The notes under the pieces are model-generated. The model had not been told where the DNA came from, ran no database searches, and saw only the letters and a program-made list of their open reading frames with translations. Below, one piece after another: positions 5,742-11,673 of a stretch of 11,673 nt of DNA. Numbering within the stretch: position 1 is the first letter of the stretch; every line of letters begins with the position of its first letter. This stretch comes from CAYTID01 sp964437735 (GTDB taxonomy: Bacteria; Bacteroidota; Ignavibacteria; UBA10030; BY39). The stretch is taken from assembly GCA_964437735.1 (NCBI GenBank), contig CAYTID010000069.1:1-11673 (forward strand), given 5' to 3'. The translations under genes and the position numbers were made by a program.

Positions 5742-7640
5742 GTGAGTATGAGTACAGAATCTTATCCAATATTAAAAAATATAAATTCTCCGGGTGATTT
5801 AAGAAAATTAAATCTTAATGAAATAAAATTATTAGCGAATGAAGTACGTGATTTTTTGGTTGATAATTTATCAAAGACAGGAGGACATCTAAGCTCTAGT
5901 CTTGGTACGGTTGAATTGACTATTGCTTTGCATTATTGTTTCGATACGCCGACTGATAAACTCATTTGGGATGTCGGTCATCAAGCATATGTTCACAAGA
6001 TATTAACCGGCAGGAGAGATGTGTTTCACACAATTCGGCAGTTCGGTGGTATAAGCGGATTTTTAAAACGCACCGAAAGTGAATATGATGCATTCGGGGC
6101 AGGACATGCCAGCACTGCCATATCCGCTGCACTCGGTATGGCAATCGCTCGCGACCTCTCAGAGGATAAATTTCGAGTTGTTTCAATTATCGGTGACGGT
6201 TCGATGACCGGCGGAATGGCTTTTGAAGCAATGAATAATGCCGGACTCTCCAAAAAGAATCAAATCGTTGTCCTCAACGATAACAATATGTCCATAGCGC
6301 CGAATGTATCGGCTATTTCAAATTACTTCACCGAGATAATCGCCCGTCCTGAGTATAATCGATTCAAAGCGAATGTTTGGGATCTTACAGGAAAACTCGA
6401 TTCATTCGGGGACAGACTCAGGGATATCGCAGTAAGATTAGAAGAAGGTATAAAAGTTATTTTTACACCGGGAATGTTATTTGAAGCTTTCGGCTTCAGA
6501 TATTTTGGTCCTTTGAACGGACATAATTTACCTAAACTTGTAAAAATATTCAATCAGGTAAAAGATTTACCAGGACCAATTCTCATCCATGTCGTTACTC
6601 AGAAGGGAAAAGGTTATAGACCTGCTGAAGAGAATTCTCAAAAATTGCATGGTGTTTCACCATTTGATAAAAAAACAGGAATATCTCCTAAACAAACAAC
6701 TCCGGCGCCCTCGTACACTGAAATTGCAGGCAGAACAATTTTAGAACTTGCACAAAGAAATAAAAAAATTATCGGCATCACCGCAGCAATGCCCGACGGA
6801 ACAGGTTTAGATATTCTCCAAAAAGAGATTCCCGAAAGATGTTTTGATGTCGGAATCGCCGAACAACATGCGGTCACATTCGCGTCGGGTTTAGCTACCG
6901 AAGGTTATATTCCTTTCACAACTATTTATTCAACATTTCTTCAGAGAGCATTCGATCAAATTCTCCACGATGTAGCGTTGCAGAATCTTCATGTTGTTTT
7001 TGCTATCGACAGAGGGGGAATTGTCGGAGCAGACGGTCCTACTCATCATGGTGTATTTGATCTAGCATATCTCCGCATTATACCTCACATGGTTATAATG
7101 GCGCCAAAGGATGAGAATGAATTGAGAAATATGTTTTATACAGCATCTGAATATCATGGTCCGATTGCCATCAGATATCCGCGCGGAAACGGTTTGGGTG
7201 TTCCGTTAGATAAAAATTTTAGTTTGATGGAAATCGGGAAGGGTGAAATTTTAAGAAAAGGCAAAGATGTCGCAATATTAGCTCTCGGAGTTATGGTTAG
7301 TCATTCGCTCGATGCTGCTAACGGTTTAGCCGAAGAAGGGATTCAAGCCGAAGTTATCAATATGCGTTTCGTGAAACCACTCGATAAAGTTATTTTAAAA
7401 TATGTAGCAGATAATTTTTCGAAAATTGTTACAGTTGAAGACGGGTCAAAAACCGGCGGATTCGGATCGGCAATTCTTGAATATCTTACAGACGAAAAAA
7501 TAAAACGTCCGGATGTTTTGAATTTAGGCATAGCTGATGAATTTGTCCCTCATGGAACTACGGAAGAGCTGTATAAGCTGCTGGAATTAGATTCAGAAGG
7601 TATTGCAAACCGAATAAAATTGTTTCTAAAAAATAAATAA
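5742..7640 (+). CDS. dxs: 1-deoxy-D-xylulose-5-phosphate synthase
   Basis: A 632-residue thiamine-diphosphate enzyme joining pyruvate and glyceraldehyde 3-phosphate to DXP, the entry step of the MEP isoprenoid pathway; DXP also feeds thiamine and pyridoxal synthesis in many bacteria. Visible motifs are GGHLSSSLGTVELT (His49), DVGHQAY (His80), GAGHAST (His122), the cofactor motif GDGSMTGGMAFEAMNN at 151-166, DVGIAEQHAVTFASG with catalytic Glu374, and DRGGIVGADGPTHHG at 423-437. Full length for the family (about 620-640). The start is a GTG at 5742 with GAGG at 5728-5731, ten bases upstream; the ATG at 5748 (two codons in) is 16 bases from that site and is less likely. It lies 17 bases after xseB and 12 bases before the next gene. 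Confidence 0.98.
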   Translation: MSMSTESYPILKNINSPGDLRKLNLNEIKLLANEVRDFLVDNLSKTGGHLSSSLGTVELTIALHYCFDTPTDKLIWDVGHQAYVHKILTGRRDVFHTIRQFGGISGFLKRTESEYDAFGAGHASTAISAALGMAIARDLSEDKFRVVSIIGDGSMTGGMAFEAMNNAGLSKKNQIVVLNDNNMSIAPNVSAISNYFTEIIARPEYNRFKANVWDLTGKLDSFGDRLRDIAVRLEEGIKVIFTPGMLFEAFGFRYFGPLNGHNLPKLVKIFNQVKDLPGPILIHVVTQKGKGYRPAEENSQKLHGVSPFDKKTGISPKQTTPAPSYTEIAGRTILELAQRNKKIIGITAAMPDGTGLDILQKEIPERCFDVGIAEQHAVTFASGLATEGYIPFTTIYSTFLQRAFDQILHDVALQNLHVVFAIDRGGIVGADGPTHHGVFDLAYLRIIPHMVIMAPKDENELRNMFYTASEYHGPIAIRYPRGNGLGVPLDKNFSLMEIGKGEILRKGKDVAILALGVMVSHSLDAANGLAEEGIQAEVINMRFVKPLDKVILKYVADNFSKIVTVEDGSKTGGFGSAILEYLTDEKIKRPDVLNLGIADEFVPHGTTEELYKLLELDSEGIANRIKLFLKNK

Positions 7641-7652
7641 AATTATTACGCT

Positions 7653-8657
7653 ATGGAAAAATTAAAAATCGGGATTATCGGACTTGGAAAAATTGCTCAA
7701 ATATTTCATTTACCGATACTCAAAAAGAATAGTGATGTAGAGATAATTGCGGCGTGCGACTCGGACAAACCTAAATCGAAATACGTCGCCGATAAGTTCG
7801 GAATAAAAAATATATATACAGCTTATGATGAGATGTTCAGCAGGGAAGACCTACAATCTGTAGTAATATGCACTCCGACTGATTCTCACAAAGAAATTGC
7901 CATCGCATCATTGGATGCCGGATTGGACGTATTTGTCGAAAAACCTATCGCGCGAACTCTTGATGAAGCTTCATCGATATTGGCAGCCGTCGAAAAAAAT
8001 AAGAAAAAACTTATGGTCGGAATGAATAGTAGATTTCGTCCTGATATGATGATCCTCAAAAGCATAATCGAGGCGGGGGAATTGGGAAATATCTTCTATG
8101 CAAAAGCCGGTTGGATTAAAAAATTGCCAAGCACAAATCCATGGATTACGCGAAAAGAAAAAGCCGGAGGCGGAGTATTTATCGACCTCGGAATAAGCGC
8201 TTTAGACACTTTATTATGGACTCTCAAGTTTGCACCAATCCGCCGCGTAAACGGAATTACTTATAATCACACGACAAAAAATGTTGAAGATACATGTATA
8301 GCATTTTTTGAAACAAACGACGGTGCTTCACTATCACTTGAAGTAAGCTGGTCATTTCAATCTGATGCTGATTCTTATTATTGTGATATTTTCGGGACGA
8401 AGGGGAGTGCGCGGATCAATCCTTTGAGAATATATAAAACTATGGGGGGAAATGTTGTAAATGTAACTCCGGTTAAATCCGATACACAACACAACATAAT
8501 GAAAAAAAGCTACGAGAACGAAATTAAACATTTCGTCGGTGCTGCAAGAGGATTATTTCCTGTTATTTCCACTGCCGCTGAAGCTGTGCGAAGAATGGAA
8601 ATAGTCGAAGCCGTTTATAAATCTGCTAAAAAGAAAAAAGAAGTTATTCTAAAATAA
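7653..8657 (+). CDS. Gfo/Idh/MocA family NAD(P)-dependent oxidoreductase
   Basis: A 334-residue cytosolic dehydrogenase-type protein. The N-terminal Rossmann fold shows GIIGLGKIAQIFHLP (about 7-21), the acidic ADP-ribose-binding end of strand two (AACDSD, 33-38) and the VEKPIART motif (95-102) with the family Lys97. The C-terminal alpha/beta domain carries AGGGVFIDLGISALDTLLW at 171-189. Most catalytically active members have DxGxH at this place; here Asp178 is present but the His position is Ser182, so activity or substrate may differ. Substrates in this family are mostly sugars, inositols or their derivatives, and the sequence gives no specific clue. It sits inside the operon between dxs and the SAM hydrolase gene, with gaps of 12 and 5 bases. 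No strong ribosome site precedes the ATG. Confidence 0.93.
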   Translation: MEKLKIGIIGLGKIAQIFHLPILKKNSDVEIIAACDSDKPKSKYVADKFGIKNIYTAYDEMFSREDLQSVVICTPTDSHKEIAIASLDAGLDVFVEKPIARTLDEASSILAAVEKNKKKLMVGMNSRFRPDMMILKSIIEAGELGNIFYAKAGWIKKLPSTNPWITRKEKAGGGVFIDLGISALDTLLWTLKFAPIRRVNGITYNHTTKNVEDTCIAFFETNDGASLSLEVSWSFQSDADSYYCDIFGTKGSARINPLRIYKTMGGNVVNVTPVKSDTQHNIMKKSYENEIKHFVGAARGLFPVISTAAEAVRRMEIVEAVYKSAKKKKEVILK

Positions 8658-8662
8658 TTTTT

Positions 8663-9445
8663 ATGAATAAAATTATTGCACTTCTGACAGATTTCGGTGA
8701 GCGGGATGGTTATGTTGCTGCCATGAAAGGGGTTATTTATTCGATTTCTCCTGATGCCAAAATTATCGACATCTCACACGAGATAGAATCCCATAACATT
8801 GAACAGGGAGCTTTCGTGCTTTGGAATTCGTACAACCATTTTCCTTCCGGGACTGTTTTTGCGGTAGTTGTCGATCCGGGTGTCGGATCTTCAAGAAAAA
8901 TATTATGCGTTCAAACCGATAAGTATTGTTTTTTGGCTCCGGATAATGGATTGTTAAAATATGTTATTGAAACTGAAAAAAATATAAAAGTTTTTGAAAT
9001 TATTGGTTCAGAATATTTACCTGAAAAAATAAGCGTAACATTCCATGGGCGGGATATCATATCTCCCATTGCCGCTCGTTTATCAAAAAATAAAAATGTT
9101 TTAAAATTCGGTAAACCTGTTAAATTAAAAAAAGAAAAAGACCTGTTCGTCAGAAATCGTTTTGAAAAAGATATCAGAGGCAAGGTAATCCATATTGATA
9201 AATTTGGAAATATAATTACAAATATTCTTATTGAAAATCCTGATTATTTTAAAAACATCAAATCAATAATTATTAATCGTAATAAAGTTACAAAATTTTA
9301 CCGGACTTATTCAGAGGGAAAAGGAAGACAAGCATTTGGCTTAATCGGTAGTAAAGATTTGCTGGAGATATCTGTGAAAAATCAAAATGCAGCCAAAATA
9401 CTAAAAGCAAGAACCGGTTCAATCATTCAATTGAAGGTTTGTTAG
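8663..9445 (+). CDS. SAM hydrolase / SAM hydroxide adenosyltransferase (DUF62 family)
   Basis: A 260-residue member of the family that includes the fluorinase and chlorinase. Most bacterial members instead attack S-adenosylmethionine with hydroxide or water, giving adenosine and methionine. Motifs are LLTDFGERDGYVAAMKGVI at 7-25, IDISHEIESHNIEQGAF, VFAVVVDPGVGSSRK at 65-79, LAPDNGLL and FHGRDIISPIAA at 127-138. Asp71, Arg78 and His128 fit the Asp-Arg-His triad described for the hydroxide-transferring members, which argues against a halogenase. The C-terminal barrel includes GKVIHIDKFGNIITNI. Length is typical (255-285). Five bases separate it from the oxidoreductase gene, and its TAG stop is immediately followed by the ribD ATG, suggesting translational coupling. 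Its physiological role is not established; SAM turnover is the usual proposal. Confidence 0.93.
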   Translation: MNKIIALLTDFGERDGYVAAMKGVIYSISPDAKIIDISHEIESHNIEQGAFVLWNSYNHFPSGTVFAVVVDPGVGSSRKILCVQTDKYCFLAPDNGLLKYVIETEKNIKVFEIIGSEYLPEKISVTFHGRDIISPIAARLSKNKNVLKFGKPVKLKKEKDLFVRNRFEKDIRGKVIHIDKFGNIITNILIENPDYFKNIKSIIINRNKVTKFYRTYSEGKGRQAFGLIGSKDLLEISVKNQNAAKILKARTGSIIQLKVC

Positions 9446-10549
9446 ATGTCATTATCAATACATGAAAAATTCATGAAAGAATGTTTTAAATTAGCTCTCA
9501 AGGGGAAAGGTTATGTAAGTCCGAATCCTTTGGTTGGAGCTGTCGTTGTTAAAAATGATAAACTTATCGGCAAAGGATATCACAAATATTTCGGTGGACC
9601 ACACGCTGAGGTGATAGCTCTTAAAGAAGCCGGAAAAAATGCAAAAAACTCAACTCTTTACGTTAATCTTGAACCATGCTCTCATTTCGGAAAAACACCG
9701 CCATGTACTGATTTGATAATTTCGTGCGGTGTTAAGGAAGTCGTAATCGCAATGAAAGATCCAAATCCGCTTGTGTGCGGAAAGGGAATTAAGCGTTTGA
9801 AAAAATCGGGGATTAATATAATCACAGGGATATTAAATCAAGAAGCCGCACTCATAAATGAAATTTTCATAAAAAATATTTCGAAAGGGCTGCCGTTTGT
9901 GGCGCTAAAAATTGCGCAAACCATAGATGGCAGAATAGCCGATCCTTCCGGTAATTCAAAATGGATTACTTCACCGGAGTCAAGAAAATATGTTCACCGC
10001 TTACGTTCGGAATACGATGCAGTTTTAGTTGGGGCAAATACTGTTAATATCGACAACCCGAAGCTTAATGTCAGATTATGGAAAGGTAGAAGTCCTAAGG
10101 TTGTAATACTCGATGGACGCCTGAACGTAAATCCCAAATCAGAAATATTTTCAGGTAATCAAATCAGGGATATTTTTGTTATTACGGCAAAATCAACATA
10201 TAATAAAAAGAAAAAAGATGTTTCCCGTCTGGAAAGACTTGGTGTTACGGTAATTGCGATTAATTCAAAAGATGGAATGATTCCAATTATTACTGTCTTG
10301 AATAAAATATCAAAGCTGAATATTGCGTCGGTTTTGGTAGAAGGGGGAACAGAAATATTTTCGCAATTTTTAGAATCAGGATATTCTGATAAATTGTTTG
10401 TGTTTTCGGCACCCAAAATTCTGGGGAGCGGAAATAATTCTATTTCTTTTAAAAAGAATCGACTCATCATCAACTGCATAAATCTTCGTGATGTTTTATA
10501 CAGGCAATTGGACGATGATATTTTAATGGAATCATATTTAAACTATTAA
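9446..10549 (+). CDS. ribD: Bifunctional riboflavin biosynthesis deaminase/reductase RibD
   Basis: A 367-residue two-domain enzyme that deaminates the pyrimidine intermediate made from GTP and then reduces its ribosyl side chain with NADPH. The N-terminal deaminase domain (about 1-145) has the zinc site His53-Ala-Glu55 in GGPHAEVIALKEAG and Cys78/Cys87 in NLEPCSHFGKTPPCTDL, plus SPNPLVGAVVV at 25-35. The C-terminal reductase domain begins near FVALKIAQTIDGRIAD and shows SKWITSPESRKYVHRLRSEY, DAVLVGANTVNIDNPKLNVR and SVLVEGGTEIFSQFL. Length matches the family (about 360-380). The ATG directly abuts the preceding stop codon. ribE follows after nine bases; ribA/B and ribH are not in this window. 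No FMN riboswitch is visible upstream, as expected for an internal operon gene. Confidence 0.97.
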   Translation: MSLSIHEKFMKECFKLALKGKGYVSPNPLVGAVVVKNDKLIGKGYHKYFGGPHAEVIALKEAGKNAKNSTLYVNLEPCSHFGKTPPCTDLIISCGVKEVVIAMKDPNPLVCGKGIKRLKKSGINIITGILNQEAALINEIFIKNISKGLPFVALKIAQTIDGRIADPSGNSKWITSPESRKYVHRLRSEYDAVLVGANTVNIDNPKLNVRLWKGRSPKVVILDGRLNVNPKSEIFSGNQIRDIFVITAKSTYNKKKKDVSRLERLGVTVIAINSKDGMIPIITVLNKISKLNIASVLVEGGTEIFSQFLESGYSDKLFVFSAPKILGSGNNSISFKKNRLIINCINLRDVLYRQLDDDILMESYLNY

Positions 10550-10558
10550 GGCATACTT

Positions 10559-11200
10559 ATGTTTACCGGAATCGTTACTGAAATAGGGAAAATTGAATCA
10601 GTAAAAAATATTGGAAAGGGTTTAAGAATTATTGTTGCAGCGCCTGAAACTTCCAAAGAACTTCAAGTTAATGACAGCGTATCTATCAATGGAGCATGTC
10701 AGACGGTTATTAGTAAAACTAAATTTAGTTTTGAAGTCCAAGCAGTTGAAGAAACAATAAAAAAGACTACTTTCGGATTTCTTAAGAAAGGTGAGAAAGT
10801 AAATCTGGAACTTTCGATGAAGTTAAATGATAGGTTAGGCGGGCATCTTGTTTCCGGACATGTAGATTGCGTTGGGGAAATTACTGCCGTTGAATCCAGA
10901 ACATTAAGTCTTTTGTTTACGATTAAAATACCGAAGGAATTCAAAAAATATGTTATCAGTGTCGGCTCGATTTCGATTGACGGAGTCAGCTTAACAATCG
11001 CCGATATTTATGATGATTTAATAACGGTTTCAATTATTCCGCATACTCTTGAAAATACGATTTTCAAATATTATAAGGTTAACAATAAAGTTAATCTGGA
11101 ATTTGATTTGATCGGAAAATATATTGAGAATATGATGACCCATACTGACTCAGGAAAGAAAAAATTAACGATTGAAAAATTGATAAAATCAGGTTATTAA
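10559..11200 (+). CDS. ribE: Riboflavin synthase (alpha subunit)
   Basis: A 213-residue enzyme that converts two molecules of 6,7-dimethyl-8-ribityllumazine into riboflavin and the pyrimidine precursor, acting as a trimer. It has the invariant N-terminus MFTGIVTEIG and two repeated lumazine-binding domains (about 1-95 and 97-195). The first shows SVSINGACQTV at 40-50 with conserved Cys47. The second shows GGHLVSGHVDCVGEI at 94-108, SISIDGVSLTI at 137-147 and IPHTLENT at 160-167. Length is normal (about 195-220). It is the last gene of the run and follows ribD by nine bases; a hairpin lies 13-38 bases after its stop. The symbol ribE follows the E. coli-type usage in which riboflavin synthase is RibE (also called RibC). 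Confidence 0.96.
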   Translation: MFTGIVTEIGKIESVKNIGKGLRIIVAAPETSKELQVNDSVSINGACQTVISKTKFSFEVQAVEETIKKTTFGFLKKGEKVNLELSMKLNDRLGGHLVSGHVDCVGEITAVESRTLSLLFTIKIPKEFKKYVISVGSISIDGVSLTIADIYDDLITVSIIPHTLENTIFKYYKVNNKVNLEFDLIGKYIENMMTHTDSGKKKLTIEKLIKSGY

Positions 11201-11212
11201 TTTTGATACTTT

Positions 11213-11238
11213 CTAATCTGTTTTATTTTGCAGATTAG
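11213..11238 (+). terminator. Hairpin after ribE, possible operon terminator
   Basis: CTAATCTG (11213-11220) and CAGATTAG (11231-11238) form a perfect 8-bp stem around a ten-base T-rich loop (TTTTATTTTG), extendable by two T-A pairs past one bulged base. It lies between the end of the seven-gene run and the secG promoter, the right place for a terminator. No U run follows the stem and the stem is AT-rich, so intrinsic termination may be weak; an mRNA 3'-end stabiliser is an alternative. Confidence 0.45.
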
Positions 11239-11266
11239 GAAGAATTGACCCGAAAATATAATATTC

Positions 11267-11297
11267 TTGATATTGTTTTAAATATTTGTTATCTTTG
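11267..11297 (+). promoter_or_regulatory. Promoter of secG with a Bacteroidota-type -7 box
   Basis: TATCTTTG at 11290-11297 fits the Bacteroidota -7 consensus TAnnTTTG exactly and is followed by CA. TTGATA at 11267-11272 is 17 bases upstream of it. The start point would lie near 11302, giving a leader of about 25 bases with a GGAG site (11313-11316) before the ATG at 11327. Confidence 0.6.
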
Positions 11298-11326
11298 CAA
11301 GTAAAATTTTAAAATGGAGTATAAAA

Positions 11327-11647
11327 ATGTTTTGGTTTTTAATCGGAATTGAAGTATTTATTGCAATTTTGTTAATAATAATTGTATTAATGCAAGCCAG
11401 CAAGGGTGGCGGATTAGCCGGTACATTCGGAGGTGCACAAATGGGGACGATGTTCGGTGTTCGCAGGACTGCTGATTTTTTAAATAAATTTACAACCGGA
11501 CTCGCAATAGTTTTTATTGTATTAAGCATGGTGATTAACATGTTTTTTTTACCACGTCAAACATCTCCAGCTGAAAGCGTAATTCAAAAAGGTAAATCAG
11601 CCGTTCCACCACCGCTTCCACCGACCACCCAACCACCACAGCAATAG
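11327..11647 (+). CDS. secG: Preprotein translocase subunit SecG
   Basis: A 106-residue inner-membrane subunit that assists SecYEG protein export. Two transmembrane helices (about 2-22 and 56-75) enclose the signature LMQASKGGGLAGTFGG at 21-36 and MFGVRRTADFLNKFT at 42-56. The C-terminal tail (about 76-106) is hydrophilic and Pro-rich (PPPLPPTTQPPQQ), a tail type common in SecG of this group and of no known need. An upstream GGAG supports the ATG. It has its own promoter and stands apart from the ribE operon by 126 bases. The stop codon is followed after six bases by a tRNA gene on the same strand, so the two may be co-transcribed. Confidence 0.96.
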   Translation: MFWFLIGIEVFIAILLIIIVLMQASKGGGLAGTFGGAQMGTMFGVRRTADFLNKFTTGLAIVFIVLSMVINMFFLPRQTSPAESVIQKGKSAVPPPLPPTTQPPQQ

Positions 11648-11653
11648 AATTCA

Positions 11654-11673
11654 GCGCCCATGGCTCAATTGGT
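11654..11673 (+). tRNA. tRNA gene, 5' end only (isotype unknown)
   Basis: The last 20 bases, GCGCCCATGGCTCAATTGGT, fit tRNA positions 1-20: a 7-base acceptor strand GCGCCCA, T8, G9, D-stem GCTC at 10-13, A14, and the invariant GG at 18-19 of the D loop. The window ends before the anticodon and the pairing strand, so neither the isotype nor the acceptor stem can be checked. It starts six bases after the secG stop. Confidence 0.75.

Noticed and set aside
9380..9445. Possible FMN riboswitch upstream of ribD
   Set aside because: ribD starts directly at the stop codon of the preceding gene and there is no leader; no FMN aptamer-like sequence was seen upstream of the operon either.
8663..9445. Fluorinase or chlorinase identity for the DUF62 gene
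   Set aside because: Asp71, Arg78 and His128 fit the triad of the hydroxide/water-using members, which halogenases lack.
1..11673. CRISPR array, insertion sequence or transposase
   Set aside because: No regularly spaced repeats and no transposase or integrase reading frame were found; the only repeats are the single pair at 2242-2289 and 3361-3409 and the bshB1 relic.

Overview
The window looks like the chromosome of a low-GC bacterium of the Bacteroidota/Chlorobiota/Ignavibacteriota (FCB) group. Four things point there: a BshB1-type bacillithiol deacetylase, a TATCTTTG promoter box of the Bacteroidota kind upstream of secG, AT-rich intergenic DNA with few strong Shine-Dalgarno sites, and a small Cys/Pro-Pro protein leading a Cus-like metal efflux operon. 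The assignment to this group is an inference; no phylogenetic marker allows a finer call.

Left part (1-1976, minus strand): a heavy-metal efflux operon read right to left. It starts with a small membrane-anchored or secreted Cys-rich protein (1976-1539), then a TolC-family outer-membrane channel (1443-190), then the N-terminus of a lipoprotein RND adaptor of CusB type with a CPMHP metal-binding motif (172 to the window edge). The inner-membrane pump is expected beyond the edge. Two AT-rich inverted repeats lie just upstream of the operon.

Middle (about 2045-4162): the accessory-looking part. An intact bshB1 gene lies on the minus strand (4162-3434). Between its 3' end and the efflux operon sit a decayed second copy of the bshB1 3' end (2045-2182) and one gene (2305-3348) with an unusual architecture: winged helix, GHKL ATPase and STAS-like DUF4325 domain in one chain. 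This gene is bracketed by a pair of ~48-bp imperfect direct repeats (2242-2289 and 3361-3409) built from ACAACTT/AAGTTGT elements. The left copy overlaps the likely promoter. The layout suggests a single-gene cassette inserted at the 3' end of bshB1, with the gene end duplicated or replaced.

Right part (4269-11200, plus strand): a tightly packed seven-gene run, xseA-xseB-dxs-Gfo/Idh/MocA oxidoreductase-SAM hydrolase (DUF62)-ribD-ribE, with gaps of 0-17 bases, probably one operon from a promoter at 4235-4263 that may yield a leaderless xseA message. It joins exonuclease VII, the first step of isoprenoid synthesis, SAM hydrolysis and riboflavin synthesis. After a hairpin (11213-11238) comes a separate promoter and secG (11327-11647). 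The window ends inside the first 20 bases of a tRNA gene.
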